Shown here: positions 43,801-55,700 of the stretch, piece by piece
Position numbering within the stretch: position 1 is the first letter of the stretch
Layout: each line of letters begins with the position of its first letter
Origin: Hemerocallis citrina
Lineage: Eukaryota; Streptophyta; Magnoliopsida; Asparagales; Asphodelaceae
DNA length: 64,000 nucleotides
Direction of reading: 5' to 3'
NCBI GenBank assembly: GCA_017893485.1
Contig: CM030361.1
Coordinates: 307,487,224 to 307,551,223, forward strand
The notes under the pieces: model-generated
Seen by the model: only the letters and a program-made list of their open reading frames with translations
Told to the model about the DNA's origin: nothing
The model's database searches: none
Translations under genes and position numbers: made by a program

Positions 43801-46800
43801 AACAAGAGATGGTTCAAGCTCCACTGCAGACATTCGAGCACCTAAGAGCAACAGAAAAAGGAAGTCAATGAGAAGAATATTAGATATTCTTTGACTTAGA
43901 TTTAGCTCCTTTCAATGCATAAATCAAAGGTATAAGTTGACGGCAGCAATGGATAAGGAAACTCAAGATACACAAAATGGTCCTTTCAATGTAGTATAAG
44001 GGTTTAGCACTTTGCCTGTACAAAATTTTGATCAAAGGTGTCCATCATGATCTCACAATCTCAGGTCAGGCATAATCACATCACCAACATTATGTGATGA
44101 TGATCTGCAGGACTAGGGCATCATCTTGAGCCAACGTAGGGCCATTTATATCCCCTTCTAGCTTGTAATATATATGGGGTATGGCAGACACTAGAACTAC
44201 TAATCTTTTACTTTGCTGTTTTCTTTGCCTTGTGTATCCCATTTTCCCAATCAATCAACTAATACACAACCCCAGGGCACTAGACTGTTTCAAGTTCACG
44301 ATGGTTACAACAACCAATATATACCTTCAATAACATAAGATCCTCACTGAAGCAAGTGTGAGGCTGGTAAGCCACTTCTCTGGTGAGCAAGAGATTTCTG
44401 GTGAGCAAGAGATTGGGAGTTTGAATCCCGCTTGCATCAAAAAATCCTCATTAATATATATATTCGGGTACTGTGTGCGGGTGTGTGGCTACGGCCATAT
44501 TCCTCCCCCCCCCCCCCAAAAAAAAAGAGGAAGAAGAAGAGGAAGATCCTCATTGAAGAAAACAATTTTCAACATGTTACTCTCAACTATTATTACATAT
44601 TATTCACTCACGAGTGGCCCATGCATTGTTTGTCCTTATGCGGTGCTACTACTAATATATAAATACGGAAAGGACCACAGCGGACTAGTTCTCTATGCTA
44701 TACATTTTTAGGGACTTTTATGTTATTAAAGTTAAGGAAATAAAAGCCACAATGAGAAAAAAGATAACAAAAAATGAACATTTACCCAAATGTCTATATC
44801 TGCTATGATTAACTGGAGAAAAAGTGTGCATGTGTGTGAATGACTGGTGCTCCCATCAACTTCTCAACGCGTGATCTTAAAATAAATGGGACCCATGAGC
44901 TAATAAATAATATGTATGGATAAAATTAAATAATATGTACGGATAAAATAAAACGTCCTTAACAGTATCATTCACCTCTGAGATCTCAATGCATACTAAT
45001 ATCCATTAATTACCAACACGTACACATAATTGACAACAAGAATTAGGAGGGATATACACATTCAGAGAACATGCAGTCCATGAGCCAATAGATCTAGTAT
45101 TGGTAAATGGTAAGTGCAACAAAACCTACCCTGAATCAAATGAACTTCAGTGCTCCTCCAACATCAACTTCCTAGAGGGTCACATTTCAGTAAAGCGTTT
45201 CATCAAGCTCTTTACCCTCCAAAATTGAGTTTCATTCAAAAACTACCACTTTGAATTTACCAATTAAAATTTCAGCACATACCACACTAACTTCCTATAC
45301 TTAGATAACTATAAGCTCATGAAACAATAGTTGGCAACTTTAAAAGAAAGAAGAGCCGCTGTTCCCTTCAAATGAAAACAACTGAAAGATACATTAACAC
45401 ACCAAAGCAATCAGAAAGCAAGTTATGATTTGAATTTCAATGAAGCATTTCATCATTCACCAATCATCAATCACGGTATCCACCAAACCATGTTCAAATA
45501 AGAACCACTACTTCAAATCTAACAAATAAAAATTGAGCACCCTATTTTCCTATACTCGAAGAACTAGACGAACTACAACATGATAGCTCTATATCAGCCA
45601 AAATTCAAGGCACGTTAAAGAACATAAGCTCAAACTAATCGTGGACACCATCAATTAGGAAAGAAAAGTCATGGGCACTCCTAAAATCAGAATCCTCTCA
45701 CTTAGAACTTCTAAGCTTCGCTAACACATCAATAAAAATTACAATTTACAAACCAAGTAATGATTTGGGTTCCATTTAAGCATTACATCAAGCACAAATC
45801 TTCCAAAATCAAGTTTAAATAAGAACCACAACTTCAAATTTATCCTTGAAAAATGGGCACTAAACTTCCTGCACTCAGAGAACTATAAGAACTAAAGCAT
45901 GATAGCTCTATACTAGCCAAAACCCAATAATTTCAAGTTACATTAAAATTAAAAAAAAAAAAAACTCAAACTAGTCGTGGGTACCATCAAAATGAAGAAT
46001 AAAAGTCATGGGCACTACTAAAATCAAAATCTGTGACTTCTAACCTTCATACATTTCAAAAACTAATCAAACACCAGATTATGATTTGTATGTCTGTGAA
46101 ATATTTCATCAATCAACCCACCAAAATCAAGTTCAATAAGAACCACAACTTCAAATCTACCAATACAAAAACAAAAAGAAGGGAACACTGGTTTCCTCTA
46201 CTCAGAGAACTAGAAGAGCCAAAATGTGACACCTCTATATTAGCCGAAAGTCAAGGCAAATAAAAGAACATAATCTCAAACCAGCCATGGGCACTATTAT
46301 AATGAAGAAACATAAGTCATGGGCACTCCTAAAATACACATCTCTCACTTATAAGCTACATTAAGACATCTTATAACAATCACTAACCAACTCATGATTC
46401 ATTTAGCCAATTCATCAAACATACTATCTTCCAAAATCAAGTCCAAATAATTCCTACCACATTAAATTCATCAATTCGAGAAATGGGCAATCTTAACTTC
46501 CTAAAATAGAAGCAGTAGCAGAATCTAAACATGATAACTAACTCCATAACAGCTGAATTCAAAGCACATTCAAAAAAATAAGCACAAACCCAATAGAGAA
46601 CTTCCCTTTTAAAAAAAAAAACCAATAGAGAACTACCATTACATTCAAGAAACAACAACATGGTCATTCCCAAAATCAAAACTTTAACATTTACAATCCA
46701 ATTTGTAAGCAATTCATGAGGGGGAAAGAGAGAGTACCCGAAAAGCCATTGATGCGAGATCTTTGAACTGCCCTTTTGATTCTGGATTTTGAAGAAGATG

Positions 46801-46921
46801 GTAACGAGAGGAGTTTGCGAGTACTGGAGATTGCAGGGGCGGGGATTGAAGAAGAAGAATAAGAAGAAGAAGTAGGGAAGAGAAGGAGGGGAGAAGCTAG
46901 TGCTGCCGCCATTATCGCCAT
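40691..46921 (-). CDS. SKL1: Shikimate kinase-like protein 1, chloroplast (SKL1)
   Basis: Ten coding exons: 46738-46921, 43795-43841, 43624-43678, 43450-43522, 43279-43366, 43108-43190, 42893-43022, 41064-41142, 40911-40975 and 40691-40759. Phases all agree, 290 aa. Arabidopsis SKL1 arose from shikimate kinase, has lost that activity and is needed for chloroplast biogenesis. Here the first 60 residues are a Ser-rich plastid transit peptide. At 93-108 the nucleotide-binding loop reads FLVGMNSSIKSNLGKL instead of the glycine-rich GXXGXGK(S/T), which points to SKL1 rather than a true kinase. DSD (about 120-122), GFRDSE, VVCAGDGAVQNSTN and GISIWIDVPLD are retained family blocks. The C-terminus, KEIQRLTRVKKMMEEAARPF, is typical. 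The exon 7 donor (GAG then GTCAAC) is unusual but required by the frame. Confidence 0.95.
40836..40886. repeat. (AT)n microsatellite in the last SKL1 intron
   Basis: About 25 AT dinucleotides about 25 bp from exon 9. Confidence 0.95.
42132..42471. mobile_element. hAT MITE in SKL1 intron 7
   Basis: Inverted ends CAGGGGCGGATCCAAG and (complement of the right end) CAAGGGCGGATCCAG, with an exact 8-bp target duplication aataaggg at 42124-42131 and 42472-42479. A 340-bp interior with gggggctg-type words and no coding capacity. The CAGGGGCGGATCC-ended family is widespread in plants. Confidence 0.92.
43842..46737. other. SKL1 intron 1
   Basis: A 2.9-kb intron between the transit-peptide exon and the rest of the gene. 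The part 43842-45160 is AT-rich without recognised features other than a short C-run/A-run near 44508-44526. The part from about 45170 is the diverged tandem array described separately. Confidence 0.6.
45170..46690. repeat. ~310-bp diverged tandem repeat, about five copies, SKL1 intron 1
   Basis: Blocks starting near 45210, 45480, 45800, 46120 and 46430 share the same order of words: tccaaaatcaag, aataagaaccac, acttcaaat, aattgggcac-like, acttcc, tactcagagaacta, catgatagctctata, agccaaaa, tcaaactag, and gtcatgggcactcctaaaat. Identity between copies is moderate with many small indels, so the amplification is old. Confidence 0.8.
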
Positions 46922-47082
46922 TAAAGCTTAAAAGAGAGAAAATTCAGTGATTATTGTCACCTTATCGAGTACTTTTGCATATTCAACCCCACTGATAATA
47001 CATTTTAAACCCTTTGTAGAATCAATTTTGTCATTTTCAACCCCATAGAGAATAGCTCTTTCACTTTACTCTTCATTGAAAC

Positions 47083-48102
47083 AAAGAGTAATGCTACACG
47101 CAAAACTTTTTCTACAACATTTTTCTTTACATCCTTCCATGACATAGTATCAGGAGCATCCACAATGGCAGTTGCTATATTTTGGCAAAATGAAAAGAAT
47201 AGGAATAGAACAGATTGCATCGTCTGCAATGGTTATTCCTCAAAATTTTCTTATTTTTTTTGGGGACGATACAAGATGTATCGTCACTTAAAAAAATGAG
47301 TAAGACGAAACACCTTGTATCGTCCCTTTAAAACAATTTCGAAAACCTCCTGCGACGATACATGATGTAACGTCGGTACAAATTTTTTTTAAGCAGGCCG
47401 AGACATGGTGTCTCGTCCGCAAAGAATTATTAAAAAAAAAAAAAATTAAGTTGGAACGGGACATGATGTCCCGTCCATATTGGCTGCATAAGTGAATCCA
47501 ATTCTTTGTTTTTGATTTGGAGAGATCTGATATGCCTGCATAAGTGAATCCATACCAAACAAATGGAAGCATTAGTACTTGGTCCACATAGTCATGGGTT
47601 TCAATCTTAATCGATTAAGGGAGGGGAAAAAATGCCTTTATTTTGTGATCACCTCGGACGGGACATCATGTCCCGGCCGATCACAATTTGTGATCAAATG
47701 GGACATCATGTCCCGTTGGAGGTTAATGCCTTTATTTTTTTTAGAAAATGGGAAGGACGATACATCTTGTATCGTCCGACCCATTTAAAAAAAAAAAAAA
47801 AAAAAAAATTATTTTACGGGACGAGACAACTATTCCCGTCCGATTACAATAAAAAATAATTTTATCTTTGGAACGATGCATCATGTTCCGTCCTCTATTT
47901 TTCTATATTCGCTTCTCCACTTCTCATATATGAGAAGTCACTGTGCACCGTTTGAGAAAATAGCAAACGATTGCAGAGGGTCATTTCTCAAATTTTTCTC
48001 AAATTATGAGAAAATGGAAATTATAGCAAACGACTGTGGATGCTCTAAGGATGTAAAGAAAAAAAGGTTGTAAAAATTATTGTGGGTATAGCATTACTCT
48101 TT
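47083..48102. mobile_element. Outer inverted-repeat element split by array E
   Basis: Left arm aaagagtaatgctacacgca followed by ttttctacaacatttttc and tttacatcctt; right arm is its reverse complement, ending gcattactcttt at 48102. Nearly all of the space between the arms is occupied by array E, so this looks like a small MITE that received another element. Confidence 0.7.
47153..48046. repeat. Palindrome array E (GACGATACA, GACGGGACA, CGAGACA arms)
   Basis: Ends ggagcatccacaatgg (left) and ggatgctct (right) match arrays D and F. About ten palindromes of 9-10-nt arms and 3-nt centre occur, among them GACGATACA/TGTATCGTC near 47265, CGAGACA/TGTCTCG near 47400, ACGGGACA/TGTCCCGT near 47456, GGGACA/TGTCCC near 47699 and GGACGATACA/TGTATCGTCC near 47757. 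Inside a single element the arm changes between GATA, GGGA and GAGA, and the partner arm changes to match. No ORF. Confidence 0.85.
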
Positions 48103-48263
48103 AATTATTCTTTACATTTACAGGGTCTGGTTGGGATGTTTCGAATTTTAACTTTTAGTACCTAATCAATTTTTTATTTACTTTTTTTTGTCTACCAAGT
48201 AAAGAAATATTGAGTTTATCTGTTTTTTTAAGCGGTTATTTACTTTAAAATTTTAGAATATTT

Positions 48264-49035
48264 TTATTTATAAGATACTTTTTGAAAAAAATTGCAGAAC
48301 GAGGACAATTGCTAAAGTATTTGCGCTCGTGGACTCAATAACTAAACTCGCCGTTCCCAACGGCGAGTTTAGTTGTTTCATGCTCGTTGATGGGACACGG
48401 CGAGTTCAGTGCTAATTTTTTGAAAAACTCGTCGTTCCCAACAGCGAGTTCAGTTCAAAATTTCAATGAAGACTTGCCTTCCTAACGGAGAGGACATTTA
48501 TACTAGACTCGCTATTGGGAACAGCGACTTTAGTTCAAAATTTTGAAAGAAAACTCGCCGTTCCCAATGACACAGATATTTATACTAGACTCGCTGTTGG
48601 AAATGGCGATGGTGTAGAAAATTTCACAGAGAGTAAAACATTCTGTTGGATTTAGTGAATTTTCGAAAAAAACTCCATTTAAATTTTATCTGCACTAAAC
48701 CCACCGTTCCCAACAGCGAGTCTAGTGTAAATGTCCTTGCCGTTGAGAATAGCGAGTCTTCATTGAAAAATTTGAACTAAACTCGCTATGCCCGACAGTG
48801 AGATAATGTCCTCGCCGTTGGGAACAGCAAGTCTTCATTGAAACTTTTTGAACTAAACTCGTCATTGCAAACGACGAGTTTCTCAACCAAAAAAAAGCAC
48901 TAAACTCGTCGTGTTCCAATGGCAAGCATGAAACAATTAAACTTACCGTTGAGAATAGCGAGTTTAGTTGCTGAGTCCACAAACGCAAATACTTTAACAA
49001 CTGTCTTATAAGTGCAAATATTTTTAAAAAGTGGC
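48264..49035. repeat. Palindrome array H (CTCGCCGTT arms, CCC centre), fold-back ended
   Basis: About fourteen palindromes with arms CTCGCCGTT and AACGGCGAG or close variants around CCC, alternating in orientation. The best, 48340-48374, has perfect 16-nt arms (AACTAAACTCGCCGTT and complement). The block ends in an inverted repeat of about 100 bp: left from gatactttttgaaaaaaatt through gctaaagtatttgcgctcgt, right its complement ending near 49035. Same architecture as array A with different arm sequence. Confidence 0.88.
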
Positions 49036-49039
49036 ATAT

Positions 49040-49763
49040 AAAAAAAATCTAAAGATTTATGCATTTTTAGCTGTTTGTTTCATATATAATATTATAAATT
49101 ATAAATTCATCTCTCTATGTTTCACTGCAAAAATTCATTCTCTGATCTGCGACTCAAAGGCATTTGTGCGCGCAGCATCTGAATCAAGAGCAAATGTGCA
49201 ACAGATAATTCCCGATATAAGCGCTGGAAGATATTGCGTCTTTGCATGATTTCTTTGAACTTAAAGATTAATGTAAGATGAGAGCAAAAAACTTTGAATG
49301 CATATGCAGATAATTCTCCTATGACTTCAAAACCTTTTTTTCTGCAATTCCTATTTATTCTTCCAACTGCAACAGAACTGCGACTGCAACAGTACAATTT
49401 ACATCTTATAATTACACAGAATAAACAGCTGCAACCCCAATCAAGTGCAATTGGATTTCTTGTGAGTTGTTACCACTCTTGCATCAAAACCGAGTCGCAA
49501 TGTGAGACATCACACTAGGTTTTACATAAGGTCGACAAAAGTTTTGAGAGTTTGCATAGAAACATGAAAGAACCCGGATCAAGAGAAGGGTGAAACAGGC
49601 AGCAATTATTCAAAAAATACAAAAACAACAAAAATATGACAACTCCCAAGCTCGAACTGTGGTTGAAAATCAGCTTTTTGTAGTATATATTGGGGACAAT
49701 TAAAGTCAGTGCCCCCTGCTGCAAAAGAATGATATGGAAGTTCTTTGCGAGAACATATAGAAA
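49040..49763. other. Spacer and probable 3' UTR of the PDH E1-beta gene
   Basis: AT-rich, no ORF of note. The right part follows the minus-strand stop codon at 49764 and is likely 3' UTR. Confidence 0.45.
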
Positions 49764-52700
49764 TTAAGCTGCTGCAGCCATTGGCACCGCTCGGTAGCAT
49801 GCCCTTTTTGCAGCCCGGACAATATCTTCAACCTATTCAGGACAAACGGTCGTAAATACCAAATACTTTAATCCAGCTGATGGGTAAGTGGGATTTCACA
49901 ATCAAATCTGAAACATAAATATCATATTTTTCCGTCCAGACCAATATCAGACATTTCACTTTGCCATAATGAAATGGAACTAGGTTAAGAAACGCAAAAT
50001 ATGAAAATAAGCTTTATTTCATCCAATTAACTTAAAATGAGTGGGTTGTAAGTTGGAACAACTGAAACTAAAGTAACCCTGAGATATGGTCAAACCCCAC
50101 TCCCTTCTCTTGGGTTATTCTAAGGCATCACATTCGATAAGGATTAAAATACAATTTGGATTGGCATAATTCATTTTCTTTCAATGAGTCGGCAATGAGT
50201 GAAAATTGTGGTTCAGTCAAACCTCACTTAATCCAGTTACTGCTTTCTATTAAGGCTAATCCAAACATCGCTAGGTGAGATGAAGAGTAATATTCAGACT
50301 TAATTCTATTTGAGGCTTAGAATCATATTGTCTAACATAATCCTTGATCACCGCCAACCCTATCATCTTTGAATCTGGCCTATTTAAACAGTGCTATAAC
50401 TGGATTAATTAAGTGAAAATAGAAGTAACAAGTCAATTAAAATATTCATTCCTTAAAATTGTTATTAACAAATGGGCCCTGAATAGATGAAGTGATTACT
50501 CACTTCATTCAAATTTGTTAACTGATCCACTTAATATTATTCTAATTTTTCAGATGCATGACAACCATTTTCTCAAATTGTTTTGCAAACCAAGTGGGAA
50601 TATGGGGGTCAATGTGGAAATAACAATTCTCACTACCAAAATAAACCAGTATAGTTACTCCACCTCCCCCTCGGAATAACTTGATTAGCTTTAATCCACA
50701 AAAAAGAAAACAAAAGATTCGCTGGATTAAGTGTGGTTAATTCACTCCAACTATAGTGACTTATCAGGTCATTCTAGCCACCCATTTTAGCCAACTAGAT
50801 GAAATAAAGGTAACTAAGCTATTTCCAAGTTCAGCTCTTTCTTAGCATAAACCAGTTAAGTTGCTTAATGCAACCAACAGAAATACTTTCCCTTATTCCT
50901 TCATCAAACATTGCCTATATATCTATAATTAATTCTTCTGTGTAGTAACTTCTCATATCATTGAATATGTGCATAAAGCATGAGCTGCATGACTCACCTG
51001 GGGAAGTGCTAGCCTCTCAAGGTTTGCAGCATAAGGCATTGGAACATCGGCTCCAGCAATCCTCTCTACAGGAGCGTCAAGGTATTCAAAACTTTCTTCA
51101 ACCACAGATGCGCTGTTTATTAAACAAAGTTCAGTGTCAATCATTATAGCTAGAAAATGGCAGAAAGAAAACGGTAGCTACAATCTACATTGCAGCATAT
51201 GGCTACAAGTTTTCATAAATATAGGATATGGGAAAACATTCCACACATGTAAAAACGCACACTCAGCAGTCAAATAGGAAATGATCATTCTTTAAAAATT
51301 ATCATAAACACCACTGACTGTTGATTTGATAGTAAGTTTGGACTACTATTGTTAAAAGCTAGATTATATAAGTGATTACCCATTAAACTATAATGTTATA
51401 CACATTTCTGGTTGAACGGAAGATCAATATATAAGTAATCCTCCCTCCCTCAATGACGACAGACCATGTGTCCCTCTCTCAACGACGACATGACTGACAA
51501 GGATAACCAAGACATATCCACCAGGAGTCCGACATGGATAGGGTGTGTAGGGTATGTGCTGGGAAAGTGTCGGTGTCGAGTGTGTGACATGGAGACAGGG
51601 ACTACAATGGTGTCAATGAAATATATGTTGAGTGTATGTTTTGCATACTTGGGTTCAATGTGAAGAGAAGACGTTGAAGTGAAGAAGAAATAACAGTAGC
51701 AACAGGCCATTGAATTGACAGTCGACTGCCCCGTCAAAGTCCTTTGTTTGGAGTTTATCAATTGCGGTCGACTATGCATTGGGACAGTCGACCACCCAAC
51801 GGCTGCCTGTTATTGGGCCTAAAACTGGGTGACATCTTCTACCCTAAGTTAGATCGTACGGCTCCCATCGTGTGGCTTTTTCTTCACGATATATGGGACG
51901 GTTATTGTATCAAAACTAAACCTAGGATTTCTATAGATCTCTATATATTGTAATAGCCTCTACTGAAAGAGGTAGTACTTCATTGAGATTTCTCCATTGT
52001 AAGTAAAGCTCGAGAGATAGTTCTTGGTAAGTAAGTTTGTAACTACTATAATAGTTGAATAATATCTCCCTATATTTTCCCCCGGATTAGGGTCGCCCAA
52101 ACCAGACAAATCTTAGTGTAATTGGTGTGGTCTACTTGTTCATCAGATTTGTTTGTGTTTCTGAGTTTCTCGCTACCTCGCTCAACAACTCCACTGCACA
52201 ATAAATATCCTAACAATATAGGGTACTCGTTTTAGGAGAAACTAACCAGATTTCAGCGCCCACACCATGCTGTGGGAAACCTTCTTCAACTGTCACCAAT
52301 CTGTTGGTCTTCCTAACAGACGCATTTATCGTGGCTCGGTCAAGAGGTCTTATGGATCGAAGATTTATAACCTGTAGATATAAAGAAGTGAAAAATATCA
52401 GTCTAGGACAACAGCAGAGAACAGGTTGCCATGAGTATCAATATTTACCTCAGCTTTAATTCCTTCCTTTGATAGAATATCTGCAGCCTGAAATGATTAC
52501 AAGACAATTAAACATAGAAAAGTACCAGGGAAAATATCATGTGGGCTCAAAGTAAATCTAGACCATGGCTTTAATTTAAACTAAATTAAATTTGACAACA
52601 GGTAAAGAGCATGAAACAGAAGATTGCAATACAAGTCTTAATCTTAAGCAATCATGAATAAAGCCTTTTTGCTGAGCCTTCAGCCTCAATCAAATGCAGT

Positions 52701-55700
52701 ATGGTATTAAAATATACCACCTACTCTTCTTTGCTTCAACAAAGCCCTAGATTTTCAATCCTTTGAGGATCATACTTAAGCTATATAAGATGATATTACA
52801 CTATCAAGAGATGGAGGTCATCAAACTGCTATATATAGACCATTGTTGTACATTCAGGACATGTCAAAGTTGTCAAGATTTCAAAATCATGGTATAGTTG
52901 CAGCATGCAAATTATACAGAAAGGAACACAAGAATCGGCTAGGTCACCAAGTTATTTTGGTTAAATATGATTCGCTCTCAATCTGCAATATATACAGAAG
53001 AAAAGAAATACAATAATGCTAATAGCCATAGTTGCCGTCAATCTGCTCGAGTTGCACCTGCAACTTATACACGCTAAACAGCTATTAAGCAAGACCCCTA
53101 CATTTCCTCTCACATCATTTGCGAGTTTCAAGGGAGTGCAGAGAGGGTTGTCTGAAGGAACATCAAGAAAGGGCCTACTTTAACAAAGCACTGTAGTGAT
53201 GTGATCAATTAGCATTTTATGAAACCTTCCCTTTTAGATCTTTAAATTAATTTTTAGTTATTTAAGTATTACTCTGATGGTTTCAGTTTCTCACCTATGG
53301 CATCTATGCATCATTAATACTTAGTTTTAACATTACAAACCTGAGGAATTTCTACAGTAAACTACTTTAAGTTAACAAATCAAAAATGTAAAGCAAGGAG
53401 AAACTACAAGATCACCAAAAAAAGAATTATTGAAATCTAAGAAACAATTTTGTAGGACAACCAAACAGTGGGGCATTTGTTTACTAATTACAATATACAA
53501 GTCTACAAAAAGTTCGTGCTTTCTTCAGCCAAGGCAAATTTAAACCCATTAGAGAACGTTACCAACCAATTATAAATGGCTAAAGACCCAAATATATGGT
53601 TTGTAATAAAACCACATACCTGGAGAGCATAACCAACCATCTTTGAGAAAGCAGTGATTGTCACATCCTTTCCTTCCCGTTCTATCTGTCATTTTAGTAC
53701 ATTATACATTAGATATAGATGATAACAAATCTAGGGTTCCATTTGAATATACAGTCCTGCGGCACACCTTGGCTTTTCCTATTGGAAGGCAGAAACTGGA
53801 ATCAAGAGCTTCTGCGGACACTGGAAAGGATTCTCCATACCTGAAAAAGTATAAAATAAATCTTAGGATCTGCCTCAAAATGTTCTTCATGATTCACTTA
53901 ACTTGCTAGAGCTACATACAGAAGTTCATTCTCAAGGAAAACAACAGGGTCAGGGTCTCTGATTGCAGCTTTTAGAAGTCCCCGAGCATCTTCAGATGAA
54001 TAAGGAGTAAGCACTTTCAACCCAGGAACAGATGCATACCATGATGCATAACACTGCCAATGAACTAGAAATTAGCACTCTCTGAATGTTATCCTTTTTT
54101 GGTTATTTTCATTTCTAATCAATTGAGGAAATGAAGACTTTATACATACTAGAGAACTCTTAGAGAGAATACAACAAAATTATCTATCAAGAGCTTAAGA
54201 CTTAGACTGGAGAGCCCCGAAAGTATTTTTGGGCTTTAAAAGCACTTTGAGACTCAAACTAGATGTTAGGTAAACTTAATTAAAGGTGTGTTCATCCCGA
54301 AGCACTTATCCAAAACTGTGATTCTTGCCTTTTTTCTCACCAAATCTCAAGATATGCTTTTAGCTTTCGCAAACAGTGCTTTTACTCGTCAAGAAAATTT
54401 TGAAATTAAAACACATTTTTTCTTCAGAGCACTTATGTAAATAACACTTTTCAGCGAAAACGTTGTTCACAATAATACCAAACATAGTGTAATGCAAGAT
54501 TAAGCACTGTAAAGTGTAAACATAGTGGATCGGAGGGCTATTTTTTAAAGTTTGGTTCAGTAAAAATGATACGGTAAAAATGAATACCTTTACATCTCTA
54601 CACAAAACAAAACTTGTTGAAACGATAATCAGTTATCAGCTTGCTTAAAGCACGATTATTTGGAAGAATCCTATTAAAGCTTAATAATTTATAGTTTGTG
54701 ATTGAAAAGCATTAAAAATGTAATTATTCAGAGGTCATAATCTTGTATTTTTTAAATGACCAACCAAGATTTTTCTGCACTAATTTACTTGGATGTGCAA
54801 TGTACACGAAATAAGAATATGATTTTTTTTTATTATATAACTATTCAAGGAAAACAACCATTATAATGCAAGAAGAAAATAAAGAAAAACAATCACTTCG
54901 ATTTACTTTGGTGAGAGAGAAATAATCTAGAAGAGGACAATATGGTAATAAAGGTGAAAGCAGTTCCAAGCGTGCAGGTTTCGCACACTCAAGTATGGCT
55001 TGGCTTAACACGCTCCTTATCTAGTTAAGATGTTAGTATAAGATATCATCTCAATGACACTAACTCTGTTCTAAAAAGGAATAAAAAAGATTACAACAAT
55101 TAATTTCCACATAACAGTTATGTACCTGTGAATGTTGTGCACCAACACCAGCCGCAGCTCCATTTGGTCCTCTGAAAACAATAGGCACAGATATTTGACC
55201 TGCTGACATGTAGTTTGACTTTGCAGCAGAATTGATAATATGATCAATGGCCTGGAACATGTTCCAGATGAGTAAATCAAGCATTTGAAGGAATATAACC
55301 GCAACTAGCTTGGGGCAAAAAGCCATGAAGAATATGGTAACTAGATAAATAACAAAATAAGAAAGCCTTTCGTAAACTACTAGATAAGAAAGTTCATCAA
55401 AGAATAAATATATTTTGGTTAATGCGCCGAAACGTTCTACACATGTCAAAGATCCACTAAAGTAACACTATTTTGCATAGAAAGATATTACAAATAGAGT
55501 TAGAAACCTGACCTGCATAGAGAAATTAAATGTCATAAACTCGATGATTGGGCGAAGACCATAATATGCTGCACCAACTCCAATTCCAGTGAACCCAGCC
55601 TGCAACAGGAGAGCAAACATATTTGATCAACATACAAGAAAAGGATTCTTAAAATATCTACTATGAAAATGCCACTGTGTGCAAAAAATAATTGCATGGA

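Noticed and set aside
43487..43841. Direct joining of the SKL1 exon ending at 43795 to an acceptor at 43487
   Set aside because: It would keep frame but lose the NKASEVSNELKGTSIFLV and GMNSSIKSNLGK segments that match the family; two additional exons (43624-43678 and 43450-43522) explain the sequence better.
20222..49035. Resemblance of the palindrome arrays to CRISPR arrays
   Set aside because: Repeats are palindromic but spacers are themselves repeated, arms vary, there are no cas genes, and the window is clearly plant nuclear DNA.
54190..54560. Possible MITE in a PDHB intron (gagagccccgaaagtat to accaaacatagtg)
   Set aside because: No pair of inverted ends or target duplication could be matched.
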